Source of the DNA: Gammaproteobacteria bacterium UBA2810
GTDB lineage: Bacteria; Pseudomonadota; Gammaproteobacteria; Enterobacterales; Succinivibrionaceae
DNA length: 64,000 bases
NCBI GenBank assembly: GCA_002351705.1
Contig: DEHC01000069.1
Coordinates: 1-64,000 of the forward strand
Direction: 5' to 3'
Under the pieces are notes generated by a model, which made no database searches, was not told the origin of the DNA, and was given only the letters and a program-made list of their open reading frames with translations. Position numbers and translations under genes: made by a program. Positions 46,818 to 55,639 of this stretch are shown here, one piece after another; within the stretch, counting starts at the first letter, position 1, and each line of letters opens with the position of its first letter.

Positions 46818-47473
46818 CTTGCACCCCCGGCCTTATTGTTAGCCTTCTTGTTATCAACCGGCTGGTTGTAACGGTAAGTCTTGGCGACCATGTGCATTGC
46901 AAGCTGATCGGCATCCTTCGGAAGAGCTCCGTTGGGTCCGGTCTGGACAACTCCGCCCTTTCCGTTGGCATGGGTCAGCTGGAACTGGGTGATGGCGACA
47001 ATACGCTTGATCTTACCAATTTCCTCGACGAACTTTCCGAGCTGGGCATACTCACCTACAACGCTGATCTCCATAGGAAGAACAGTATAGTCGTCAAGCT
47101 TCTGCTCAGGATCCCACTTGATAACCTCGATCTTCAGGCCGTGATCCATGGCCCTGAAGCTTACGTCATCAAGGAGGGTTGCAATGTCATCGGTGTTAGG
47201 AAGCTGCTGGAGCTGCTTCTTGAGCTGGCTCTGAAGCTTTCTGTTCTGTGCGCGGTAGTCCTCGAGACTTGCGGCCTCCATGGCCTTCTTCTCGTAGTCC
47301 GCCTTGAGGCTGACCTCCTTCTGTCTCAGACCGTCAAGCTTCTCGTACTGATCTGCGAATTCCAGGAGATATCCGGCTGCGACGACCAGGGCAACAATCA
47401 GCAGGCAGGCTACAAACTTCACGCTGCCAGGCAGACTGCCCGGATCGCGGAAATTAAGCTCACTTAAGTTCAT
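46814..47473 (-). CDS. pilO: Type IV pilus inner-membrane protein PilO
   Basis: Bitopic protein that dimerises with PilN in the alignment complex. The 219 residues have a cytoplasmic tail, one membrane segment (about 18-37), a periplasmic coiled coil (about 40-95) and a ferredoxin-like C-terminal domain with GEYAQLGKFVEEIGKIKRIVAITQF. The ATG shares a base with the preceding stop (TAATG). Confidence 0.93.
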   Translation of the reverse strand: MNLSELNFRDPGSLPGSVKFVACLLIVALVVAAGYLLEFADQYEKLDGLRQKEVSLKADYEKKAMEAASLEDYRAQNRKLQSQLKKQLQQLPNTDDIATLLDDVSFRAMDHGLKIEVIKWDPEQKLDDYTVLPMEISVVGEYAQLGKFVEEIGKIKRIVAITQFQLTHANGKGGVVQTGPNGALPKDADQLAMHMVAKTYRYNQPVDNKKANNKAGGAR

Positions 47474-49143
47474 TAGCGGCCTCCCTTCTTATTGTTCTTC
47501 TTCTCAAGGCTCTTCTGCGCCTCAACCATTGCGTTGGACACAAAGGAAAGGCCGAAGTTGCTGAGAGTCATGGTCGACTTGGAATCGTTCTGCTTGTCCT
47601 CCCTGATTGAGGAAATCTGGACGTTGCCGTAGCGGCCCTTGCTCTCGACATCAATGTTGCGGTACATCTCGGAGACACGTGCGAGAGTCTCGGTAAGACC
47701 TTCAACGGAGATCTTGATTCCGTCGAAATCAATCTTGTCGAGGTAAATGCCGTTTGCAACGAGGGTCGGGAAGTCGCTGAAGATATTGACCACGGTACTG
47801 CGGCTCTGCTGCAGCTGCTCAATGAGCTTCATGCGGTTGATCATCTCGTCCCTTTCCTTCTTCAGTTTCTCGATCTCGTTGATCTTGTCCTGGAGGAGGC
47901 TGATCTGGGAATTAAGATACCCGTTTCTTTCGTTCTGGTTGTCAATCTGGGCATTGAGCATGGTCCAGATGCCGCCGTCAATGAGGGCACCGACAACAGC
48001 GAAGGCAATTGCCATAACAAAGAAGTTATGGGTCTTCTGCTTAGCCTCTGCCGCTCTCCAGTCAACCAGGTTGATGTTGGGCGACTCATTGTCGAAGCTT
48101 CTGAGGGCAAGTCCGAGTGCGGTCATGTACTTGGCACCGTGCTGGACATACTCGGTTCTGAGCTTCGGGTTCAGATCGAACGGATCAGGAACGATGGTCT
48201 CGGTCTTCAGAGCCTCGATGAAGGCCTGCTGAAGTCCCGGGATAAGGCTTGAGCCGCCGGTCAGAACAAAGAGGGAGACCTTGCTCTGCTGGATCCTTAC
48301 CGCCTGGGCAATCTGCTTGATGATGGAGGCGATGTACGGCTTGGTGACATCCTCCTCAACCTCGGGAGGAAGACGGGACTGGGTCTTCGCTCTCTCCGCC
48401 TCGGCTGCAGGATAGCCGGTCTTTGCTGCTATTCTCTTGTCATAAACAGCACCCGAGAGGGTGGGGATTGACTTTGTTGAGGTAATCCTTCCGTTCTCGA
48501 GGAAAATGATGTCGGTCTCGGAAGCTCCGAAGTCAACGATTGCTGCGGTGGGCGGCAGGTTTGCTCCGGACGGATCAGGGTTCAGCTTGGGAACCAGTGC
48601 CATGACAGCACGGGCAAGCGCGTAGTAGCCTACGTCGACGACCTTGACCTCATAACCGCACTGCGCCATGACCTCGCTGCGGTCAAGTACGCTCTCTCCG
48701 CGGGCTGCAGTGACGAGAACATCATTCTGGTCCGAATCACTGTTATTGGGACCTAAAATACCGTAATCAAGAGCGATGCTTGTATTCTGGAACGGAATCA
48801 GCTGTTCAGACTGAGCCTGTACCTGATCACCAAGTTCCTTGTCGCTGTCGATGTCCCTGGGCAGTGTGATTGTTCTGGTAACCACATCATTTCCGGAGAC
48901 AGCAGTTGCAACATACTTACCTCGCGATGCGATACTGCGGCTGAGCTGGGCCAGAGCCTGCTCGACTCTCTCCTTGTCCTGAATCTTCCCGTTGACTACC
49001 GCGCCTTGAGGGCACGCTACCTCAACGGCAGAATCGATCTGGAAAGAGCCTTTTCTGCCGGATATCGCAACAGCCTTGATGGTTTGGCTACCAAAATCGA
49101 CGCCGATTAGCTGGTAGGTTTTACCCTGTTTTTTTCCAAACAT
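47473..49143 (-). CDS. PilM-PilN fusion protein of the type IV pilus alignment complex
   Basis: One 556-residue reading frame holds two normally separate proteins. Residues 1-352 are PilM, an actin-like ATPase (GVDFGSQTIKAV, AIVDFGASETDII, LTGGSSLIPGL). Residues 356-556 are PilN: the segment NINLVDWR at 356-363 corresponds to the NINLLPWR start of PilN that docks into PilM, then a membrane helix (about 376-395), a coiled coil and a ferredoxin-like domain. The junction has no stop, start or frame break. The next gene is pilO, as expected after pilN. The fusion seems to make the cytoplasmic PilM ring covalently tied to the membrane. Confidence 0.92.
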   Translation of the reverse strand: MFGKKQGKTYQLIGVDFGSQTIKAVAISGRKGSFQIDSAVEVACPQGAVVNGKIQDKERVEQALAQLSRSIASRGKYVATAVSGNDVVTRTITLPRDIDSDKELGDQVQAQSEQLIPFQNTSIALDYGILGPNNSDSDQNDVLVTAARGESVLDRSEVMAQCGYEVKVVDVGYYALARAVMALVPKLNPDPSGANLPPTAAIVDFGASETDIIFLENGRITSTKSIPTLSGAVYDKRIAAKTGYPAAEAERAKTQSRLPPEVEEDVTKPYIASIIKQIAQAVRIQQSKVSLFVLTGGSSLIPGLQQAFIEALKTETIVPDPFDLNPKLRTEYVQHGAKYMTALGLALRSFDNESPNINLVDWRAAEAKQKTHNFFVMAIAFAVVGALIDGGIWTMLNAQIDNQNERNGYLNSQISLLQDKINEIEKLKKERDEMINRMKLIEQLQQSRSTVVNIFSDFPTLVANGIYLDKIDFDGIKISVEGLTETLARVSEMYRNIDVESKGRYGNVQISSIREDKQNDSKSTMTLSNFGLSFVSNAMVEAQKSLEKKNNKKGGR

Positions 49144-49658
49144 AAGTGCATCCGTGCTGTTAGTGACTTAAAACTAAATTTCCCTGATTCTATACTATAT
49201 TCATTTCCCCGCATGCGCCACAATCAGACGTCAATTTTTTCGTCCGAATATGATACAAGTAACAAATCCCGTGGAACTGAACTGCCTATAGTAGGAAAAC
49301 TATGGCCGAATTTTAGTACTTTTAATAGCCACCTGCTTATATTCAGATCACGTAATTGGAAAACCGTCCCGAGATCAGCGCCCTTACAGCTTGCAGCGTT
49401 CTGCCTATATATAATGAAGCAAAATAACAGCGTGCCGCCAGCAGACGCTGCCTGAACACACACTTTTGTATCCGCGTAAAATACAGTCTTCTGCTGTCGT
49501 TCCGGCTGTAGACTGAGGCCTGTGCACTCCCCGTGAGGAAAAGCGATGCATCCGCGGATCCGGCAGTGCCCTTCCTTATTTATGGTAAAATTGCGCCCGT
49601 TCTCTCATCTGACGGGAATACTACCCGGACGGTTCACCTTTGCCTTGTGGTTTGGAAA
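49144..49658. other. Divergent gap between pilMN and mrcA
   Basis: No credible gene lies in these 515 bases. The pilMN side has a minus-strand TATAGTATAGA stretch at about 49184-49195, a likely -10 region, without a clear -35. A hairpin CAGCGT/ACGCTG occurs near 49430-49450 without a T-run. The mrcA promoter candidate is listed separately. An open frame continues upstream of mrcA but is probably untranslated. Confidence 0.5.
49583..49591 (+). promoter_or_regulatory. Candidate extended -10 promoter of mrcA
   Basis: TGGTAAAAT fits an extended -10 (TGnTATAAT). A start near 49598 lies inside the longer open frame and therefore favours the mrcA ATG at 49659 as the real start. Confidence 0.4.
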
Positions 49659-52409
49659 ATGCCTCTCTTCGAGCTCTTTTATCTCTGCATTTCTTTTATT
49701 GCCCGCTGGCTGCTGAGGCTTGCGTGCATCATTGCCCTTGCCGGCATTGTTTTCTCCACCGGTGTAATCATCTATTACCAGAATGTCGAGGACGAGCTCC
49801 CCGATGTCGACAAGCTCAAGGAAGTGCGGTACGAGACGCCGCTTCAGATTTTCTCATCGGACGGTAAGCTCATCGGCGTATTCGGTCAGATCAAGAGAGA
49901 GCCGGCCTCAATAGATGAAATCCCGGATCTCCTCCAGAAAGCCTTCATCTCCATAGAGGACGAGCGTTTCTACGAGCACAGCGGCTTCGATTTAAAGAGC
50001 ATTGCCCGCGCGGCAATGGCCATAGCCCACTCAGGAAGGATAAGCCAGGGCGCGAGCACCATAACCCAGCAGGTGGCAAGGAACTTCTTCCTCTCCAACG
50101 AGAAGACCGTCGAGCGCAAGATCAAGGAAATCTTCATCGCCATCCACATCGAGAAGGTCCTCACGAAGCAGCAGATCCTCGAGCTTTATCTCAACAAGGT
50201 CTGGCTCGGCCACCAGGCGTACGGCGTCAAGGCTGCCGCGCACCTCTACTTCAACAAGGAGCTTAAGGATCTCACTCTCGGTGAGATGGCAATACTTGCC
50301 GGCATGCCGAAGGGCCCCTCTGACTACAACCCGATATCCCACCCCGACAAAAGCCGGATGAGAAGGGACATCGTTCTCGAGAAAATGTACGAGCTCGGCC
50401 ACATCACCCACGATCAGTACATAGCGGCAAGGGACGAGCCGGTCGTCTCGGAGTTCAACGGCCCCAAGATTGAGTTCAGCGCCGGCTACGCGAGCGAGAT
50501 GGCAAGGCTCTTCGCCCTCGATCAGTTCGGAGAGGAGGAGGCCTACAACCGCGGGCTCAGAATCTATACCACGATTGACAGCAAAGTCCAGGCTGCCGCC
50601 GACATGGCAGTTTTCAACGGCGTAATGGCCTATGACCGCCGCCACGGCTACCGTAAGGATGATGTGGTGAGGCTCTGGGACAGGAAAGGCTCTCCATTAG
50701 ACGAGACTGCCATAGCAGAGCGCCTCGCGAAAATGAAGACCTACAGTCTCCTCAGACCCGCTGCTGTCCTCAGCGTCAGCGGAAGGGAAGCCTCGATAAT
50801 GCTTAAGGACGGCACCAAAACCGTGCTCGGCTGGGAGGGGATCAAGTGGGCACGGGCATATATAAGCAGCACGAGGCAGGGCGCTGCGCCTGACAGCGCC
50901 TCTAAGGTTCTCTCTCCGGGAGACCTCATCTGGGTTTATGAGAAAGATGCTGATGCGGCCGGAAGCAAGCCCTCCGGCAAGAAGGCAGAGCCCAAAAAGA
51001 TTCTGACGCTGGCGCAGCTGCCGAAGATAAACTCCGCTCTTATCTCACTCAGGCCTGATGACGGGCAGATTGTCGCTGTCGTCGGCGGCTACAGCTATGA
51101 CGCGTCGAAGTTCAACCGAGCGACGCAGGCGCACAGGCAGCCGGGCTCGAACTTCAAGCCCTTCATCTACTCCTCGGCCCTCCGGCACGGATTCACTCTT
51201 GCGAGCATCGTGAACGACACCCCGCTCTCGATGATGGCAGGCAACGGCAAGCTCTGGACGCCGAAGAACTCACCGAACACCTACGCCGGTCCCATCCCGC
51301 TCCGCAAGGCTCTCGCACTCTCGAAGAACGTGGTCTCTGTACGCCTTCTGCTCAAGGTGGGGCTTGACAAGGTCGCAGAGCACGTCGAGAGGTTCGGCTT
51401 CAATGTAACGAGCCTCTACAGGCATCCGACGCTTGCCCTCGGAGCCATTGACATCACCCCGATTGAGCTCCTCCGAGGCTACTCAGCGATGGCGAACGGC
51501 GGATTCCTCATCAATCCCTACCTGGTCGACCGGATTGAGGATGAGGAAGGGAACATCCTCTATCAGGCAGAGCCTGAGGTTGCCTGCCGGAGCTGCACCG
51601 ATGCCCCTGGCACCGCGGATGACAAGCGCGAGAAGGATCCGAGGCTCGAGGCACTTTCGCATCTCCCGGACGGCCTTGACGACAGCGAGCCGCTCCCCGG
51701 AGAAATCCCCGAGGAGCCGAAGAAGCAGACCGCCGAGCTTCCTCCGGCAGTCACCTACGCAGGCACCAAGCGCGCAAAGCAGATCATCAGCCACGCGAAC
51801 GCGTTCCTCACCGCCCAGGCCATGCACTCCGTAATCTACGGAGCAGCCGAGCGTGGGCTCCCGGGATTCAACGGCACAGGCTGGAGGGCGAAGAGGGACC
51901 TGCCAGAGAGAACGGATCTCTACGGGAAAACCGGAACGACCAACGACTCAAGGGACTGCTGGTTCAGCGGATTCAACTCAAAAATCGCCACCTCAGTTTA
52001 TATCGGATTCGATGACCACACCTCGCTCGGGCGTTCCTGGGCCGGCTACGAGGCCGGCGCCCAGTCAGCGCAGCCCATATGGAACGAGTTCATGGCGTCA
52101 GTCCTTGAAGGGACTCCGGAAAGCCCTATTCCTGCTCCCTCAAATGTCAGCCTCAGGAAGGTCGATCAGGCAGGCAAGCTGTCAGAAGCAGGTACCAGGA
52201 CTGAGTATATAGAAGATGACACCGGCGAAATCTACACGCCGCTCGATGAGGAAACCGAGGAGGACTCCTTCTTTGACAGTTTCGGCTCTGATGACAGCGG
52301 CTCCGGCTACGATATCCCTGAAGGCCAGCAGCAGCCTGATGACACTGACACAGGGAGCGCAGATATGAATGAGAGCCATTCCGCACCGACCTCTGACGAT
52401 ATCTTCTGA
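49659..52409 (+). CDS. mrcA: Penicillin-binding protein 1A, bifunctional glycosyltransferase/transpeptidase
   Basis: Polymerises and cross-links peptidoglycan at the inner membrane. The ATG at 49659 gives 916 residues, with a membrane anchor at about 10-38 (signal-anchor type). The GT51 domain has SIEDERFYEH (catalytic Glu100) and QGASTITQQVARN. An OB-like insert precedes the transpeptidase domain, which has SNFK (Ser497, Lys500), SKN (555-557) and KTG (757-759). The tail is acidic and disordered (about 860-916). The frame is open for 42 more codons upstream but lacks homology there. It is divergent from pilMN, the same neighbour as in many gammaproteobacteria. Confidence 0.95.
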   Translation: MPLFELFYLCISFIARWLLRLACIIALAGIVFSTGVIIYYQNVEDELPDVDKLKEVRYETPLQIFSSDGKLIGVFGQIKREPASIDEIPDLLQKAFISIEDERFYEHSGFDLKSIARAAMAIAHSGRISQGASTITQQVARNFFLSNEKTVERKIKEIFIAIHIEKVLTKQQILELYLNKVWLGHQAYGVKAAAHLYFNKELKDLTLGEMAILAGMPKGPSDYNPISHPDKSRMRRDIVLEKMYELGHITHDQYIAARDEPVVSEFNGPKIEFSAGYASEMARLFALDQFGEEEAYNRGLRIYTTIDSKVQAAADMAVFNGVMAYDRRHGYRKDDVVRLWDRKGSPLDETAIAERLAKMKTYSLLRPAAVLSVSGREASIMLKDGTKTVLGWEGIKWARAYISSTRQGAAPDSASKVLSPGDLIWVYEKDADAAGSKPSGKKAEPKKILTLAQLPKINSALISLRPDDGQIVAVVGGYSYDASKFNRATQAHRQPGSNFKPFIYSSALRHGFTLASIVNDTPLSMMAGNGKLWTPKNSPNTYAGPIPLRKALALSKNVVSVRLLLKVGLDKVAEHVERFGFNVTSLYRHPTLALGAIDITPIELLRGYSAMANGGFLINPYLVDRIEDEEGNILYQAEPEVACRSCTDAPGTADDKREKDPRLEALSHLPDGLDDSEPLPGEIPEEPKKQTAELPPAVTYAGTKRAKQIISHANAFLTAQAMHSVIYGAAERGLPGFNGTGWRAKRDLPERTDLYGKTGTTNDSRDCWFSGFNSKIATSVYIGFDDHTSLGRSWAGYEAGAQSAQPIWNEFMASVLEGTPESPIPAPSNVSLRKVDQAGKLSEAGTRTEYIEDDTGEIYTPLDEETEEDSFFDSFGSDDSGSGYDIPEGQQQPDDTDTGSADMNESHSAPTSDDIF

Positions 52410-52445
52410 TACTGGCCCCACCGGGTGTGGAGCACTTTCAGCTCT

Positions 52446-52475
52446 AAGGCAGCCCATGAGGCTGCCTTTATTATT
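52446..52475 (+). terminator. Rho-independent terminator after mrcA
   Basis: A perfect 9-bp stem AAGGCAGCC/GGCTGCCTT (52446-52454, 52460-52468) is followed by TATTATTA. It lies 36 bases after the mrcA stop. Confidence 0.7.
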
Positions 52476-52585
52476 ATGGAGCCTTCCCCTGTTTCCTGCC
52501 GGGGCCTCCCATCTGAAAGGGCATTGAGGCTCTGAAGACACAGCTGCATTTTATTAAGATTTTGAAAACTGCACGGAGCGAAGTG

Positions 52586-52630
52586 CAAAAAAATACCCCG
52601 GACTCGGCATATGCCGTTTCCGGGGTTTTT
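52586..52630. terminator. Bidirectional terminator between mrcA and the flaG-fliD-fliS operon
   Basis: An inverted repeat CCCCGGA..TCGGCAT / ATGCCG..TCCGGGG (52596-52625) is flanked by seven A on the left and five T on the right, so it can terminate on both strands. It closes the fliT-like gene on the minus strand. Confidence 0.85.
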
Positions 52631-52647
52631 GTATATCCTGCAGAACT

Positions 52648-52989
52648 CTATCTGAGACTTCCGACGCTGCCGTAAAGCTTTTTTGCCCTGCCGCCTGATC
52701 TGAGCTTCGCCAGCTCATGCCCTGTCTTGTCCCTCGCACCTATGCAGGCATCTAGGACAATCCTTACCTGCTCCCGGATCAGGAAAAAGCAGTTCCTCAC
52801 CGTCGGCTGAAGATCAGGTGTTAAAGGATGGTTCCTGATGAACTCATCGGAAACCTTCCTGAACTCCGCAGAAAGCCGGAGAACCTGCTCAAGGCCCTCT
52901 TCAGACTCATCAAGCAGGCTCTTCTGTATTGCTGCAGAAAGATCAGTGAGTCTCTTCTCGGTCTCAGAGAGGTCTTCGGCTTCAGTCAT
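52648..52989 (-). CDS. FliT-like small helical protein
   Basis: A 113-residue, probably all-helical protein with an acidic N-terminal half, sitting directly after fliS in the cap/chaperone operon (14-base gap). Position and size fit FliT, the chaperone of the filament cap FliD that also acts on FlhDC or other regulators in enterics. Sequence similarity is too weak to assert the name by eye. The terminal RGGRAKKLYGSVGSLR stretch is basic. Confidence 0.6.
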   Translation of the reverse strand: MTEAEDLSETEKRLTDLSAAIQKSLLDESEEGLEQVLRLSAEFRKVSDEFIRNHPLTPDLQPTVRNCFFLIREQVRIVLDACIGARDKTGHELAKLRSGGRAKKLYGSVGSLR

Positions 52990-53003
52990 AGGCTCTGCTC
53001 CGC

Positions 53004-53462
53004 TTACTGTGAAGGGGTCTGGTTCTTTGCCCTGTCCCTGGCGTCCTGCATCTCATACGCCTTCTCCCTCTCGGAAGGGGGGATCTTGTCCCAGGCATTC
53101 TTGACCATGACGACATAGCCGGTGAGCTCGTCGAGCGGCTTGACGTCAAGGTTGGCGCTTGCCCGGATCAGCCGGTCATTCCAGACCGCGTACATGTTGA
53201 TGAGGTTCTCGCCGATCTTCCTCTGGGTCTCGTTGTTGGGATCATACTGGACGCCGGCCCTCAGCGCGCCGACTATGCGGATGGCACGGTCAATCTCTGA
53301 GGCCTTGCGCTCGATGTCCTTCTTCTCAATCGCGAAGCGGGCCTTCGCGATTGAGGTGAGAAGTCCCTCGTAGAGCAGCTGGATGACACGGTACGGATCC
53401 GCTACCGCGAGATCCGCATCGATGCTGGTTTTCTTATAAGCCTTCAGATTTCTTCCGTACAT
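53004..53462 (-). CDS. fliS: Flagellin export chaperone FliS
   Basis: Binds unpolymerised flagellin and guides it to FlhA. The 152 residues show the family start YKKTSIDADLAVADPYRVIQLLYEGLL and the helices KARFAIEKKDIERKASEIDRAIRI. The C-terminal 25 residues (EREKAYEMQDARDRAKNQ) are charged. It follows fliD by 46 bases. Confidence 0.93.
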   Translation of the reverse strand: MYGRNLKAYKKTSIDADLAVADPYRVIQLLYEGLLTSIAKARFAIEKKDIERKASEIDRAIRIVGALRAGVQYDPNNETQRKIGENLINMYAVWNDRLIRASANLDVKPLDELTGYVVMVKNAWDKIPPSEREKAYEMQDARDRAKNQTPSQ

Positions 53463-53508
53463 CTCATTCCCCGCTCAATCATTTCCGGCTTATTGTAACC
53501 TAAAACAA

Positions 53509-54951
53509 TCAGTCACCGCTATTCTGAAGCTGCTTGAAGATGCTGGTAAGCGAGCTTGAGTATCCGTTCCAGGTGGAGACGAGCTTGTCAAGCTTGGAGA
53601 AGCGCGCTGTAAGCGTGTTCTCGTAGGCGCTGACTCTCTCGTCATACTGCTCAAGCCTCTTCTCGTAGCTGTCAAGCTGGGACTTAGAGCTGTTCTGGTA
53701 GGTGTCCAGGATACCGCCCGTCCTTGTGTAGGTCTTGAGCGAGGCGTTCATCTGGTTGCCGAGCTCCTTGAAGGCGTTCGTCACACCGGTGTAGTCTTCC
53801 TTCAGGGCCTTCTGGAACTTGGAGGAGTCCAGGGAGAACGTTCCGTCCTTCGCCATGGTGACGCCGTACTCGAGGAGCTTCGGCAGGTTGTCGGACTTCA
53901 GGATGACGTTCTTCAGGGCAATAGGCAGGTTCTGGGTGATGGAGCTTCCCGCAAGGTCTCCGCCGTCGTAGTTGCTGACGCCGTTGGTGTAGGTGTCGCG
54001 CTTCCCGAGCTTCTCGCAGCTTGCCGAGAGCTCGTTGAGACCGGAGAACATGGCGCTCACGGTCGAGGTAACTGAGCTGTAGTCCCTGGTGATCTCGGAA
54101 TGGACAGTCGCGTGCGATCCGTCGTCATTCTTCGCGGACTCCTCATAGGCAGTGATGGTCACGCCTGATACCTGTTTGTCGAAGGTGTTGGTGTCGCTCG
54201 AAATCTCCGTACCGTTGACATTGATTTTCGCATCCTGGGCATGCTGCTTGATGGAATCGGATGATCCCTTGGACTCGTCCATGCCGAGAATCGCGATGTC
54301 GCCGGTAATCGACACCTCGTTTGAGGCGCCGGTGCTGTCGGACTGGATGCTGAGGTTGTATGCCCCGTCATTTCCGCGGACATAGTTCGCGGAAATCCCG
54401 AAGTTCCCGGACGCGTCATTGATGGCCTTCCTCACGTCATCGACCGAGGAGCCGGCCTTGACGCTGACCGTGAAGGTCTTGGCGTCATCGCCAGTGCCCT
54501 TGGTGAAGGTGAGGGTGCTGTCCTTGTCCGTGACGAGGTTTCCGTCGGAGTCAGCCTTGTAGGCAGAGCTGTCAGACGCTATCTTCGAGGAGAACTCGGT
54601 GCTCTTGGCCGTCTGGAGGACGGATATGTCGTACCTTCCTGCGCTCGCCCCGCTCTTGGCGGAGATGCCGTACGGGTAGGACTTGAGCTCGTTGCCCTCA
54701 GAGTCGGTGGTTTCCCTGGAGACCGAGACCGGAGTATAGGAGTCGTCATCAAGGAGTTTCGAGACCTTGTCCGAGAAGGTCGACACACTCGACTTCAGCG
54801 TGGAGATGCCGGAAATCTGCACTTCCATCAGCTTCTTCTGGGTGGTCACGGATGTCTCAAGGGTGCTCTTGTAATTGCTCACCATCGCGTCGATGACGGA
54901 CTTGAGATCCATTCCAGACTGCGTGCCGAGCGTGCTGATAGTACTGCTCAT
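53509..54951 (-). CDS. fliD: Flagellar filament cap protein FliD (HAP2)
   Basis: Caps the growing filament and folds flagellin. The 480 residues begin with the typical coiled N-terminus STLGTQSGMDLKSVIDAMVSNYK and end with the C-terminal coiled coil (QLDSYEKRLEQYDERVSAYENTLTARFSKLDKLVSTW). The central region is variable and Asp/Ser-rich. GAGG is 6-7 bases before the ATG; flaG ends 8 bases upstream. Confidence 0.96.
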   Translation of the reverse strand: MSSTISTLGTQSGMDLKSVIDAMVSNYKSTLETSVTTQKKLMEVQISGISTLKSSVSTFSDKVSKLLDDDSYTPVSVSRETTDSEGNELKSYPYGISAKSGASAGRYDISVLQTAKSTEFSSKIASDSSAYKADSDGNLVTDKDSTLTFTKGTGDDAKTFTVSVKAGSSVDDVRKAINDASGNFGISANYVRGNDGAYNLSIQSDSTGASNEVSITGDIAILGMDESKGSSDSIKQHAQDAKINVNGTEISSDTNTFDKQVSGVTITAYEESAKNDDGSHATVHSEITRDYSSVTSTVSAMFSGLNELSASCEKLGKRDTYTNGVSNYDGGDLAGSSITQNLPIALKNVILKSDNLPKLLEYGVTMAKDGTFSLDSSKFQKALKEDYTGVTNAFKELGNQMNASLKTYTRTGGILDTYQNSSKSQLDSYEKRLEQYDERVSAYENTLTARFSKLDKLVSTWNGYSSSLTSIFKQLQNSGD

Positions 54952-54959
54952 AGCTCACC

Positions 54960-55490
54960 TCACACTTTTCTGTCTACGAGAAGACCCTTTATCATGCTGC
55001 CGGTCTCCTCTTCGGCGCCGCCTTCCTTGAGGATCTCATCGATGCGCTTCTTCATCTCAATGAACTCCTCATTCGGGATCTGCCTTATCACGTCGCCGGT
55101 CGACCTCTCGGTAACCGTGATGACGTTCACCCCGGAATCCTTGTCGATCGCGAAGTCAAGGCTCACGTCCTTGAGCTGGCTGAACTTGGTCAGCTCCTCG
55201 TTGAGGGCCTCAGTTTCCTTCTTCTCTTCGTCTGCATCCTCAGGACGGCCATTCTCACGCGCAGCTTCAGTCTTGGTGCTTCCGTCTGCCTTCGAATAAA
55301 TCCTGTCGTCCTTTCCTACCGAGTCTACTCCCCTCGGGCCCTTGTTCTGACTCCTGTCTGTCTGCGCCGCCCTCTGCTGCAGTTCCGTATCATCCTGGAT
55401 CCGTCTGCCGTCCGGATCCTTTGCGGAATGCGGCTTGTTCATGGCGGCGGACGTCACCCCGCCTAGTCCTGCCATGCGCGATACATTCAT
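54960..55490 (-). CDS. flaG: FlaG family flagellar protein
   Basis: FlaG proteins influence filament length and are usually encoded beside fliD. The C-terminal FlaG domain is clear (LDFAIDKDSGVNVITVTERSTGDVIRQIPNEEFIEMKKRI). The first 100 residues are long, polar and disordered, making 176 residues against the usual 110-145. The ATG at 55490 has AAGGAG 6 bases upstream; a TTG two codons earlier is rejected. First gene behind the sigma-28 promoter. Confidence 0.9.
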   Translation of the reverse strand: MNVSRMAGLGGVTSAAMNKPHSAKDPDGRRIQDDTELQQRAAQTDRSQNKGPRGVDSVGKDDRIYSKADGSTKTEAARENGRPEDADEEKKETEALNEELTKFSQLKDVSLDFAIDKDSGVNVITVTERSTGDVIRQIPNEEFIEMKKRIDEILKEGGAEEETGSMIKGLLVDRKV

Positions 55491-55565
55491 ATCCAACTCC
55501 TTCTGCCATTTCCCGGGGGTCTCCCGGTTATGCCAGGGCTGTACAATTCTGCCAATTCTGACAGC

Positions 55566-55592
55566 TCATCGGCAGAATAAGCAGGAACTTTA
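55566..55592 (-). promoter_or_regulatory. Sigma-28 (FliA) promoter of flaG-fliD-fliS
   Basis: TAAAGTTC - 11 bases - GCCGATGA on the minus strand matches the FliA consensus TAAAGTTT-N11-GCCGATAA at 14 of 16 positions with exact spacing. It lies about 70 bases before the flaG ATG. Confidence 0.88.
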
Positions 55593-55609
55593 ATTTAAAT
55601 TTTATCGGA

Positions 55610-55633
55610 AGAACTCCGGAATGTGACCGGAGT
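55610..55633 (-). terminator. Probable terminator after the GGDEF/EAL gene
   Basis: On the minus strand CTCCGG/CCGGAG forms a 6-bp stem followed by TTCTTCC, a short stem and weak T-run just after the stop at 55640. It would insulate the sigma-28 promoter downstream. Confidence 0.4.
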
Positions 55634-55639
55634 CGCAAT

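Noticed and set aside
49533..49658. 42-codon N-terminal extension of PBP1A beginning with GTG
   Set aside because: The extension has no homology and no ribosome site, and would precede the predicted transcription start at about 49598.
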